Positions 23,423-34,371 of a stretch of 64,000 nt of DNA are shown here, in pieces (the stretch's first letter is position 1; every line of letters starts with the position of its first letter). Origin of the DNA: Hymenopellis radicata (Eukaryota > Basidiomycota > Agaricomycetes > Agaricales > Physalacriaceae). Position numbers and translations under genes: made by a program. The notes below the pieces were generated by a model, which saw nothing but the letters and a program-made list of their open reading frames with translations, was not told where the DNA came from and made no database searches. The stretch lies in contig JADNRX010000285.1 of assembly GCA_015501595.1 (NCBI GenBank), positions 1 through 64,000 on the forward strand, written 5' to 3'.

Positions 23423-24400
23423 TATACCGCCCGCTGCGTATCCTACCTATCCAAGGACATTTCTCTGTCGATGTTCTCTGTGATCTGTATGTCAGAGTGG
23501 TGAGATTCTTCAACTTTGACGGCATCTCCTTGAACTTACCCTGTCTTCTAGATGCCGGTGATTCTGTGGTACGACAAGGAGACGACGAGATGTCTGTAAA
23601 CGACCGTTCGGCCGGTTCTGGGAGTACCACATTTAACGAAGACTTGACAACGGTTCCGACAACCCTCTCGAGAACTGACCCAAAGGTAGGTATGTACTGT
23701 CTTATCTCCTCGAACCATCCATGTCACTGATTATCCAACTGTAGACATGACACTCTTTGAAATGTCTTCCTCCATCACATCGCCTCCTCTTCATCAATGT
23801 CTTGTTCATTTAATGTTCATGGTGTGTGTTCCTTCCTGTTCTCGATCTTGTTCCTGTCTTAACTCAAGCGCCAGCTTTCCCAAATGTTCGTTTTTGCCTC
23901 ACTTAAACGATGAGTGAGGTGATCCTCGTATCTTCGGACCACTCGTCGCCTGGTTGGACAACCCGTACTTTCGGTATGTCAAAGTCGTACCTATGCTTCA
24001 TCATCTAACACTTCCATAGACATATTCGTCCCTCAACTGAGAACCGATTCCATTTCGAGGCATGCCGAGAGTCCTTTGAACACAAATCGACGCGTTCAAC
24101 CTACTGGTACGTTTGTCTCTGATTTGATTTGCATACTGTTTGAATCATTCGTCGCTTCGTAGAATGACAGCCTCAAGACGGGGCTACGACAATGAATTGG
24201 TATCTCACTCTTCGTGGTACTCCAGTTCAGCTTCTGGCGAGGTTACCAGAAGGGAGCAGCGGCCTGCGTCGCTGGCTCGCTGGCTCGTGTTACTCGCGAC
24301 TCCCTTCTGGCATCGAGTATCGATGAGTTGGTTTTGAGGAAAGCCCAGTGGCGCGCCTGAAGCCTATTCTGGTAGGTCGACAAAAGCCTAATGTCTAACT
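23423..24400. other. Gene-poor junction sequence
   Basis: Short frames such as MSVNDRSAGSGSTTFNEDL (about 23590) and a splice-like structure are present, but no family is recognised. This could be leader sequence of the reductase relic that follows. Confidence 0.3.
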
Positions 24401-24429
24401 AGAACATTTTTTCCTTGTGTAGATTCCGA

Positions 24430-25060
24430 CATTCTTGACCCTGCATATCTTGAACCTGTGTGCGCCGCTCATACCGACGCACCGCAGCACGTATGTGTTG
24501 ACTATCCATAAGGTTGACATTACTATGCCTGCCCTGCGCTCTCTTGGTGCCCTCATTGATGCTGAAGAGCTCACTGCCTTTGACGTCGAAGAGGACATGA
24601 GCATTCTTGCCAGGGATCACCCTCCTCTCCAGGTTCGTGTCATTCCCTCACCAGCCATGCTCGTCACTGTCATGCCCGCTGCCGTCCCCACTACCGGCCC
24701 TCGTACGACCACCGAGCTCGTCGAGAGCTTCATGTCCGCCTGGTCGTGTCTTGTCGGTGATCCCCTTCTTTCCAAGTGGATTGTCGTCGTCCGAAGGCCC
24801 TCGAGGTTATTCACGGAGATAATCACCCTGGCGCCGCTGTCGGGCAATTACCGCACGGACAAGAAGCCCTATCCCGGCAAGGTTCTCCACTCGGTGTTGA
24901 AGACCACGGTCGAGTCGCCGTGAAACCTCAACATGAAGAAGAACTTGGGTGTCGAGTGCTGCTGCCAGTCAGCTGGTGGATTCAACACGCATGTGATGAC
25001 CATGTTTTTTGCGCTGTCGTCTCCTTCTCTTGGTATCCCTCCAGATTTTCGCACAGGGTA
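24430..25060 (+). pseudogene. HMG-CoA reductase relic
   Basis: A frame from about 24435 contains linker-like LGALIDAEELTAFDVEEDMS, then FMSAWSCLVGDPLLSKWIVVV, which resembles the membrane-segment start in fungal reductases. It then jumps to catalytic-domain pieces: SGNYRTDKKP, GKVLHSVLKTTVES, a TGA at 24921-24923, then NLNMKKNLG and SAGGFNTHV. In intact enzymes (SGNY..DKKP, GKV...LKTTVE, NLN.KKNL.GS, GGFNAHA) these blocks are separated by sequence that is deleted here. So this is an internally deleted, non-functional copy of the sterol-pathway enzyme; the functional gene must be elsewhere. Confidence 0.65.
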
Positions 25061-25079
25061 TTGGTTGTCACCTGATTAG

Positions 25080-25608
25080 GTGAACTACCGCCTTGCCGAA
25101 ATGCACAATTTCCATTTTTAAGGGTACACCAAAGTTGTGGCAGTTGTACGCGGAACGGCTTGGCGGGCACAGCTATGAGCCGCGACTGAGGCGACGTCGG
25201 CCTCGGGAACTCAAACAAAGGGCAAGATACGCCGAATGTAAGTTGTATTCAAGGAACATACAAAGCTATATACATATTGGTATACAAAGGTACATACAAA
25301 GGTACATACAATGGACTTACATTTGACACAATGCCTTACATCAATTTCAGACCCATATATTGAATTGTCGGGTATACAAGGCTCTAGGTAAGTCTACTTA
25401 TATCCAGTGAAAAGCCATGTATCCCTTTGCCACCCATGCAACCATATGCATGCGGCGCACACTTTTTGTGATGGTCAGAGATCATGAAGTTATGGTCGAA
25501 ACACTACAGTAACCGTACAGAGGCCTGAGAGGATCTCTTACGGGATAGTTATGAGTACTTGTACAAGCTGTAATCGTAAATTATAGTATATGATTATGGT
25601 GCAGAGCT
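25080..25608. other. AT-rich interval with one orphan MITE terminus
   Basis: No gene. Bases 25492-25514 read as one end (GGTCGAAACACTACAGTA) of the TACTGTAG-type MITE family found at 38, 49, 54 and 57 kb, with no matching second end nearby. Runs of ATACAAAGGTACATACA near 25270-25315 form a small imperfect tandem repeat. Confidence 0.4.
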
Positions 25609-25616
25609 CTAGTACT

Positions 25617-26023
25617 TAGGGCTCGCCACCGTAACCGTACAATATGATTTACAGTTACACTTGTACGGGTACCCATAACCATCCTGTAAGCCTTGATCTC
25701 GCGCCTCTGTACAGTTACGGGACAGTACAGGTTGCGGGTCCCTAGTGGCCGTTCAAGTATGCTATCAGTAAAACCGACTCTGAAGCCGATCTGAGGCATG
25801 ACAGATTGTAGGTAAGACCTCCCAGCAATGCAGCAGCCTCATCTCAATGACCAGGCAGGCCTCAAGGGGCACTCATACCCTATTCAACCACCTGTATCGT
25901 GCCCGTAAAGGGGATCCGTAACCGTACCGTATGAGGTCCTAAGCGCGAGTTTACAGTTACGGGTCTGGGACGGCTCTCCACCATATGGTACTGTAAAGTA
26001 TATGGTTACAGTGGCGAGCTCTA
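25617..26023. mobile_element. hAT-type MITE (407 bp) with 8-bp target duplication
   Basis: Flanked by CTAGTACT at 25609-25616 and 26024-26031. Termini are TAGGGCTCGCCAC on the left and, as reverse complement, TAGAGCTCGCCAC on the right, with similarity extending about 40 bp. The interior is rich in GTAACCGTA/TACAGTTAC subterminal repeats and has no coding capacity. An 8-bp duplication plus TAGRG termini fits the hAT superfamily. It lies just 3' of the NLR gene. Confidence 0.85.
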
Positions 26024-26240
26024 CTAGTACTTAAGCATCAGATATGAGTATTATATTAGGTTCAGAGCGAGAGTGCTTACAAGCATCTGTACCTAATCTG
26101 TAATATTCACTAATTACTTTGTATAATATCATAAATTAAACATTCTTATTTTATTTTTAATTAAAAATATGAAAATTTATTATTTTTATAATAATAGGAA
26201 GTCTTTGATAGATTTCTCAAATACTACATTCTTAGAATAG

Positions 26241-29126
26241 TTATCTACTGTCTAATGTAAGCTTTTTCAGTTGCACTTCCAATTCCTCTGCATCCTTCAG
26301 CTGTCCTTGTGCATAATAAGTTGAAGCAAGATTTCTCATAGCTTGTAAAGTATCTGGCTCTCCAAGAATATCTTTTCTGAGCTGAAGTACTTCTACTTCT
26401 AATTTCTCCGCATCCTTTAGCTGTCCTTGCTTATGATATGTTCCAGCAAGATTTCCCATAGCTCGTACAGTATCTGGATGACGCTCTCTAAGGATATCTT
26501 TCATAAGCTGAAGTACTTGTACTTCTAATTTCTCAGCATCCTTTAGCTGTCCTTGCTTATGATATGTTCCAGCAAGATTTCCCATAGCTCGTACAGTATC
26601 TGGATGACACTCTCCAAGGATATCTTTCATAAGCTGAAGTACTTGTACTTCTAATTTCTCAGCATCCTTTAGCTGTCCTTGCTTATAATATGTTAAGGCA
26701 AGATTTCCCATAGCTCGTATAGTATCTGGATGTCGCTCTCTAAGAATATCTTTTCTAAGCTGAAGAACTTGTACTTCCAATTCCTCTGCATTCTTCAGCT
26801 GTCCTTGCTCATGATATGTTGAAGCAAGATTTGCCATAGCTCGTACAGTATCTGGATGATGCTCTCCAAGAATATTTTTTCTAAGCTGAAGAACTTGTAT
26901 TTCTAATTTCTTCGCATCATTTAGCTGTCCTTGCTTATAATACGTTATAGCCAGCTTTTCCATAGCTTGTAAAGTTTCTAAATGATGCTCTCCAAGAATA
27001 TCTTGACTTTTCTTTAACCAAATTATTCCAACTTCTTCTGCTTTTTGTAAAAAACTGTTTGAAGAAAAAATTTCCCAAAAATACTTGCATATATTAATTG
27101 TTGAGATTTCTGGTTGCCAAACTATCTCTGCATGTTGATACACTATTTGTTGAAATTTAAAGTCTTCACTCTGTAGATTTTTACATACTGCAGAACTAAG
27201 CATAAGACTTGCAATAGTATTAAGTATTTTTGGCTTTTTTAATTCTTTTTTAGCACAAAAATGCAGAATAGGGTGAAATGAAATTGTTTTAGAATTTATA
27301 TCATAAGTAGCTAAGGATAATTGATAAAGTTCATTAATGACTTTATCAAATATATGTTCCTCTTTTTTATAAGTACTCCATAAATCTGCTGCTTCTGCTA
27401 TGGTAGAGCTTCATTTTCTATGGTAGTACTCATATCTGATTTTAATGCATATGAAAAAATAGCAATTGGAATCGCAGCATAGTGATAAAAGGAACATATT
27501 TGCATAAATAGTTGTGCAGCAGGAGTAAGTTGTTTAAAACTTAATAAAAATGTTGTGTGAATTGTTCTTTGATAAGAGTCTTGTCTTTGAAGACTAACAT
27601 CATCAATAAAAGCAGACTGTTGCACATAAAATTGCTCAAGATAATTTTCCAAAGTACAAGTAATATTACTTTGAATATATGCTCCAGCAGTAGCAATAGC
27701 AAGTGCATAATAACCTAACTCTGTTACAATTTTGGAAGTATACTGATAATTTTCTTCAGTTAATACTGTATCAGTCCGCTTTAGCAACAAATCTATGGCA
27801 TCTTTTTTAGAAAGATCACCACAGTTTATGCGACAATTTGGAGATGCCCATTGATCAGAAAGTCGACTAGTAATGAGGATATATCCATAAATATACTGAG
27901 GAATATATAATGGAAGTTTCACATTTGAATCATCTGCATTATCCAAAATTATCAACCATTTTTCTTGTAAACTCCTCAAATACTCATATACAGGCTTAAC
28001 CCATTCATCAACCTCTAAAGGTTTTTGAATTATCAAGAGGAGCAGCCTGTATAGAGTCTGATTTTTTCAAGTCCTATAGCTTTTGCTAAGACTTTGAAAG
28101 CTGCATTTAAAGTGATATAAGATGCTGCATCAATAAACCATATTTTTTTAAACCTGATAATTCATTATATTTAATAACTAAATAATCAGAAAAAATATAT
28201 GTACTCACATAGCCTGATTCTCTGATATAAACTTTAAAGCAATTTGTGTTTTTCCACTTCCTCCTTTACCGCATAAACTAACAATGCAACCCTTAGAGGC
28301 TGATATTTCAAAAATAGATTTAAGCTGAAGCAGAATATCTTGACGTCCAACAAAATATTGACTTGGAGCATCATATGCCAGCACATGCTGAGCGCTGATA
28401 AAAGTCTGAGGCTGTGACACTGTCAAACTTTGAATAAGCAAAAACGTGCTGATGCCAATATCACTCTACAAAATGTAAATGTTAGTTCTACATAGTAAAT
28501 AATAATTAATTGACATACATTGAATATTTGCATAACAGAATTGAGATCACGAGAGCACTGGTCTGCCTTGGCACACCAAGCTTTTCGATTAAATGCCCGC
28601 TTTACGCGACCAGCATCCTGAAAGTCTAGGTATAATTCCATAATCTATGTAAAAGTCAATATCTTCTTTTCAATAACTTGGAGAACATTGAACCTTGATC
28701 ATGGCCATGCGGAGTGAGGTGAAGGCACGGACAAGCTCAGCAGGCAAGGAGCCGGGGCCTGAAGTTTGCCTTTCCTTCAGAAAGTCATTCACACGGGCGA
28801 TATCACGGAGCGCAGTATCCCAGGCATCTTGGCAGTCACCCATTTCCTTCAGTCAATCGTTAACAGTGTCAACACGGAAATGAGAGGATGGTGCATACAA
28901 TTTTCATTGAAACAAGTGTCCCCAACACTCCCGCCACAGCCTTGATGTAGGGAACCTTCTCAACAGCTTTCTCCGGCGTCCTTGATCACAGCAAGCACCG
29001 TGCGCAGATTGTCCGAGATGTCTGCAGGGGACTTGTCCTTGATAGCTTCGCACATGGCCTCCAGGTCTGCGAGAGTCGCTGGTGGTCGCGGCGTTTTGGG
29101 GGTTTTCTTATGGAAAAGAGGCATTT
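26241..29126 (-). pseudogene. NLR (NB-ARC + TPR) receptor-like gene, frameshifted
   Basis: Read from 29126: MPLFHKKTPKTPRPPATLAD, an N-terminal helical domain of the type found in fungal NLRs, then YFVGRQDILLQL, P-loop CGKGGSGKTQIALKF, LIILDNADD (Walker B/kinase 2), ILITSR and LGYYALAIATAGAYI (NB-ARC). Seven or so kinesin-light-chain-type TPRs (consensus HPDTVRAMGNLAGTYHKQGQ) end at 26241. Frames are broken by single-base indels near 28966, about 28020-28050 and about 27400. The 5' exons (28640-29126) are GC-balanced while everything 3' of about 28500 is very AT-rich. Fungal NLRs act in non-self recognition and cell death; this copy is probably dead unless the indels are errors. Confidence 0.8.
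26270..27000 (-). repeat. 126-bp TPR-coding tandem repeats
   Basis: Units of 42 codons recur at 126-bp spacing (for instance the shared string starting near 26406, 26531 and 26657). Neighbouring units are nearly identical at DNA level, pointing to recent unit gain or gene conversion. One unit (about 26370) has lost two codons (GEPDT where others have GEHHPDT). Confidence 0.8.
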
Positions 29127-30592
29127 TTTGATGTCTGTGGTGATGGTTGTCGAAGGTCAAGAGACGATAAGGCTGTACTGATGTCGCGCGTGTGTTCCGT
29201 GCTGTCAATCCGGCGTCTGCCGGCATCTTTTCCTCCCCACCATCACCAGCTCCGCTGTTCAGCGAACCCGGTGGCAGATAGACGCCCTTTCTCGCGCGCA
29301 ATTTGTGCTCGATCGCGTCGGACCAGATAGCGACAGCGACTTTGGCCAGTCGACGGGGCATCCGTGCGAGGCCAGGCTCATGTAGTCGCGGACGCGGACG
29401 CGAACTGGTACACCCAGCTATTTTCCCCTACTACGCGATGGTAAGATCCGTGCTCGGCGGCAGGACAGCAATAATTTAGAATTGGGGAACGTGCGTGGTC
29501 GGCCACATGAGGATCGCCTGGGCCCGTTTCACTGCACCATTTCATGGTGGGTGATCACCATTTCGCGTTTCCACTGCCATATCAGGCTTATTTCTCCGCC
29601 AGATTGTCTATCCATCCGCGGAGCGACTTATGCTTTCTTATTCCTTCGTTATGCTACTCTCGTTATTTCCACGGCCCTCATGGCGTCCAACCGCCAATTG
29701 ACGCTTGTTCTTGAACTCCCACACTCGATTGGTTCAGGACCGCTGTCCTGCTCGCAGTGTGTTGACCATCGACACCGAGACATGCCTATCTCTCCTGCAT
29801 GTTCTCCGCTTCAGTCTTCACTGCCGTCACCGAACTCGTCCTCTGAAAAACTTCGTCCGACATCACATATACCAGCCCAGCAACGCGATCGAGACTCCGT
29901 TCATTCCCGGCAGCATGGTTAAAAGTGTTGTAGGAGATCGTCCTGTATTCGCGTGTTGTCCTCGTCTAGCCGATGCACGGAGCTATCCCTCAACCAGTCA
30001 CTCCACAACTCCTCCAGCGCTGGTAGCCCAACGACGACGACGTTAGCGGCGGTGATCGCTTCCCTACGCGAGCGGCCCAGCATCCACCTCAGCAGCTTTC
30101 TCTCGCCAATTACTGCATCGATTCCTCCATCCATTATGCTTCTCATATCCCCCTCGCTAGTGAGGTGCCTCGGGAGGTTCGACTCCTCCGAGGGGGAATC
30201 ATCCACCTCTTATCCACTCAGCGTATGTCCTACGGCCATGTTCTCACGTCGTGCACGCTTTCGGTCGGTTTTCTTTCTCAGGATCCTCCGCTCTACATTC
30301 GTGCATGTACGTTGAACAATTCTTGTTGAATTTCCAGCTGAATTCATCGTATATAGGACATCAAATGAACGCTCGTCCTCTCTTCTCGAGCAGGGGCTAC
30401 AAGCAGTCGACTTCCCTATACAGCACGCGTCGTGACGTGCGGCTCGTGTCCCTAAAGTTCTCACAGGAATCAGGAAAAGAGTAGGCAACGAAGATGGGAA
30501 GGATATCAACTTGCAAGACGGCGTACGGGTCACCGGGAGAATTGTCCCAAGCGTTCAAGGCTATTGGCATCGGCCTCCTTGACTTGGACTCT
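29127..30592. other. No recognised gene
   Basis: Overlapping open frames exist on both strands, e.g. plus 29681 MASNRQLTLVLELP and minus 30206-29919 MDDSPSEESNLPRHLTSEGD. I could not assign a family or a consistent exon chain. Confidence 0.3.
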
Positions 30593-31248
30593 TCAACGAC
30601 CGAGGCGCCTCGCGTGAGCGATACGGTTCTCCTCGTCCGTAGTGGTGGTGATCGAGTAGACAGCCAACTGATGATCAAGCCTGAGATCCAACGGCGTCTG
30701 TAGCGTGTCCGAAATGCAAAAGCGCCCGCCGCCGCCGTAGGCGACTGTCTGGAACGACTTCATGCCGTCCCTCTTGAACCCGAAGTATGTCCTGTTATCG
30801 TTGAAGGAAGTAGCTCTATTCTTTAATCGATGCACGGTGAGCCTATATAGTGTGGATGTGTAACAGTCAGTCAGCTGATATAACATCGTAGTGCATACCT
30901 TTTGTAGCTATCGGTGGGCTCCAAGGAATCCACTTCGATCTCAACGAAGAGCTCGGGCTGCAAGTGTTTATTTAGGAGCGATGTGCCGTTGATCCTACGC
31001 TTGTTAGGCCGCGCCTCTGCTCGATGTCCCAACCAACGTTTTGGAGGATTTCGCCTACCACGTTGTACTTCAGATTGAGGACCGAATGAATCAGGCCACG
31101 GAGGGGACTCGCACATACGCTTTTGTACCAAAGGTTCCTCATCCATCGAACTTGATGGCTTGCTGACGACTCGCACAACCTCGGAGTGAGGAGGCGCGTT
31201 GGTGGTCCTCGCGAATGGTGGCAAGAACAGAGGCCACAAGTCAATCAC
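30593..31248 (-). CDS. Hypothetical two-exon protein (start uncertain)
   Basis: Two blocks join cleanly: exon to 30899 ending ELFVEIEVDSLEPTDSYKR, a 56-nt GT-AG intron, then 30842-30593 beginning LTVHRLKNRATSFNDNR and ending RIAHARRLGR. The codon split (AG/G) restores frame. The upstream part is basic (GRRNPPKRWLGHRAEARPNK). No in-frame ATG opens the first block, so a further 5' exon is likely. Family not recognised. Confidence 0.4.
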
Positions 31249-31389
31249 CTTCCCATTCTTGATTTATGACTTACATCATCGCTGGAACAACGTAGTTGCT
31301 CTCAAGCTTGGAGCCGGCTTGGGGAGGAGAGAGAGGCGACGCGCGTCGTTGGGAGTGATCTTGCCTTGGAAGGACGAAACAGAGCGCTA

Positions 31390-31640
31390 GGGTTCAACGC
31401 TAAACGTTATGGACTGCTTCCAGAGAATATGCGAGTACGTCCTGCATGCGTTGGAGTGCCGAGCCCACGAGAAGGCGCGCATCAAGGAGTGGAGCGGCTC
31501 TGGGCGGTAAAATGTTTGCTGTCCGAGAGCCGAAGAGGGTTGAGCGACTGAGCGCTCCCACGGGTATGTGAGAAACAAAGCGAGTAGATGAAGGTGTGAC
31601 TGTTGTGTCCGGATGGACGAAAATCCGGGCTTTCAAGGAG
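31390..31640 (-). pseudogene. Reversed relic of the coiled-coil protein gene at 8981-9843
   Basis: On the reverse strand SSTRFVSHIPVGALSRS matches exon 2 of the gene at 9388 (SSTRFVSRIPVRALGRS), and KARIFVHPD matches KARISVYQD. The frame breaks after about 40 residues. The copy covers only the first third of exon 2. Confidence 0.65.
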
Positions 31641-32576
31641 GGCTGTATAGAGAACGGTCAATCAAGTCAAGGAACACTGAACAGTTAAGGCGATCATTGT
31701 ACTTGTTCGATGCGTAAAGTTAAAAAGGCTCTGTATTCCGGTCTTGAGATGTCTATACTGCATTGTGCGAGATATTCTAGGGCGTGGTTGACATGGTATA
31801 CGATGAGCAGAATGGATTCGGCTCCCAAGAAGAGGCAACCCGAGCGCTACCCGTTCCCAGACTGAGACTGTCAAGGAGGGATCGGGTCGATTTCGTCGTT
31901 TCATCTGGAGCAAATTCTAGAGATTCTCGATTGGTTTGGGGAACATATGAGAACCTTTTTTTCTGTGAACTTCTTGAGAACATCGACTGGGAAGGGAAAG
32001 ACAAAACAACTCAACGATCTAACGATGACATGTCAGTCGTATGTGTATCCCCAAAGCTAGTGCCCAAATTCTTGACGAACATTTGAAAGCATATTTGGAG
32101 CCGCTTCCTCGTCACGTTCTTACAGGCCTAGAAGCCGGTGCCACAGATTCTGTTAGAGAGTTACACGTTGCGCGATGTCCGAATACGCTCTGTTGCACAG
32201 AATTATCATCGACAAGAAAGGTGAAAGTACCACGAGTGCGATTCGACGAAGAAATGGTCCTCCCTGGTGCACCGCTATTGATGAAGGAGCTGGGCTTCAC
32301 GACAGAATATGGCCCGGCGGGACGGCCTGGTATCGTCAACAGGGTGGTGGATAAACAGCATGGACGGCGAGCATAGCCAACAAGATTGAAATTCATCGTT
32401 GTCAGTTGTCCTGCACCCTCGCCTCTGAAGCAGCCTGTCAATCAATGACGACTCGGTCAATGTTCTTTAGCGAGGGCATGTTGGGCGAATGTTTGTGGGA
32501 CAAGAAGGAATCCGGGATTGGAGAAGTTACGAGAAGACGGGACTCGTAGAGTGATTCGTACGGCTGGGTGTATTAG
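31641..32576 (+). other. Unassigned open frames
   Basis: Frames at 31784-32086 (MVDMVYDEQNGFGSQEEA...) and 32041-32376 (...KVPRVRFDEEMVLPGAP) might be exons of one small gene, but no splice sites join them convincingly and no family is recognised. Confidence 0.25.
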
Positions 32577-32758
32577 GGTATGTCAAAATTGAATGTAGCA
32601 GTTGCTACAGCCTTGCTACAAGTAGTCGCTACAGTAGTTGCTACAGTCTCGGGGACAGCGCGACGGCTGCCCCGGCACCGTCGGAGTTTGAAATATATTT
32701 CTCGCGCGTCGCGTCCTACACTGCTCCTCGTTCCACTACCGGCTGCGGCTACGCAAGT

Positions 32759-34361
32759 ATGGCCAAAACAAAGCGTGGCGGGTCTCAAAAAAGCGAGGCT
32801 GCACGGGTCAAGGAGCTGAAAGCGGAGCTTGCAAAACTTACCGGTAAACGCGACGCCTCGATATCTCCAAAGAAGAAGCGGTCCTCGAAGAGACGTCGGA
32901 CAGTCAAGGAGACTGATGAGGAGAGCTCGGAAGATGAGTCTGGAGAAGAAAAGGGTACTGTTCCAGTCGGGTGTGTCCAGACATGTCTATTTTGGCGGCG
33001 GTGGCTAACACTTGGCAGATGGAAACATAATCCTATCTTGACGACGAAACTGCTTGCAAAAATTGAGGCTTCAGAAACGTACCGACAGGCATTTGGCTTC
33101 TCAGAGCTTGCAACCGGAAGGAGAGGGAATGTCAGTAAGGGCCTCTCTATGACGAAGATCTGCGAGGAGCTCGCACAAGCTGTCTTCCACGCCGAAACTG
33201 CGCCCGACACCTGGAAGAATGTTGCCATTACGAGCTTAGGCAAGGCTGTTAAGGCTCGTGTTGCCGCGTACGCTGTTTGCTTATCTGGTGTTCCGAACAC
33301 ACTTACATTTTCCTTGTTTAGACTCAAGAAGGCCTACGGGAAACACAAGACTCAGCTCGGCAAGACTGGACATGGACTGGTGATGGAGGATGTTCATTCT
33401 ATCACACCACACTCGAATATAGCCAACATCTGGGGTAAATCTTACCTTATACACCGAGTTCTCATTTAATTTTCTCCCTTCTCTCAGATAAACTCAAGGA
33501 GAGCTTTCCGTGGTACCAGACGATGTCCGCCCTTATGCTGAACAGTCCCATTATCGAGAAGGATAGTGTTCTCAACAGTGGTGGCACCGTGGATCTTTCA
33601 GCACTTACCGGTGGGACAGCGACGCCTGCTGCAGTGGGTATACCTGCAGCGGCAACCGCGTCTCCGAATTGGGATATGGATAAGTTGCGGCGTGACTTCG
33701 ACAATGGCGCGGAAGTGGACATGGCTGATGGCGAACGAAGCAACTTCTCTCTGGATAACGAGGATCTTTCGTGGGCTAATACAGATGGGATGGGATTTTC
33801 TTCGTTTCCATCGTTCGATATGTCTGGTGGATATGACGTTGGCGCTGGAATGAATGACGAGGACTTTTTTTCGACTGCCCCGAGTCTAATCGAGTTCCAT
33901 CTCTTTTCGCAATGCCTCAGACGACCACTACTGTTCGCACTGTTTTCCAATCACCATCACGCCGCGATGTTATGACTGCATCTATCTCATCATTCTCTGC
34001 TCCTCCGGAGACACCGACATCCGCACCTTCGACGAACTCTGCTGGTGATTCTCATACCAGCTCTACCTCTCAATCGAATTCGGTTACCGACAGTTCAAAG
34101 AGGGGTGCACGTGGTGGCAAGGGCATTGGTGAAACGATTCAAGAGACGCTGCGCACGGTTCATGCAAATCATGCTGATGTGCAGGAGAAGAAGCGGAAGG
34201 AAAGGATGTCGATGCTTGAGCTGAAGCTTCAGTATAAGAAGGAGAAGGATATGGCAGATCGGGAGTTGGAGCGAGAACGAATGCAGCATGAGTTGGAGAT
34301 CCTTCGTTTAAAGAATGAGGCAGCTCTTTTGGCGCTTCAGAGTTCACAAGCAGCTCCGTAG
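32759..34361 (+). CDS. Harbinger-associated DNA-binding protein
   Basis: Proposed exons 32759-32970, 33019-33267, 33322-33434, 33488-33837 and 33921-34361 sum to 1365 nt (454 residues); the fourth intron has a weak donor (GTTGGC) and is tentative. The N terminus is basic (SPKKKRSSKRRR), followed by a Trp-containing helical region VGWKHNPILTTKLLAKIEAS and KTQLGKTGHGL, consistent with a Myb/SANT-like trihelix. It ends in a long Lys/Glu helix (ERERMQHELEILRLKNEAAL). In PIF/Harbinger elements the second protein brings the transposase to TIRs and the nucleus. It appears intact. Confidence 0.7.
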
Positions 34362-34371
34362 TGTAATATCT

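Noticed and set aside
27398..28036. Treating the NB-ARC block as a separate short gene
   Set aside because: P-loop upstream and TPRs downstream lie in the same order and strand as a single NLR; the apparent breaks are single-base indels in A/T runs.
33462..33950. Minus-strand frame of 162 residues opposite the Harbinger accessory gene
   Set aside because: The plus-strand exon chain closes to a multiple of three with conserved helices; the antisense frame has no motif.
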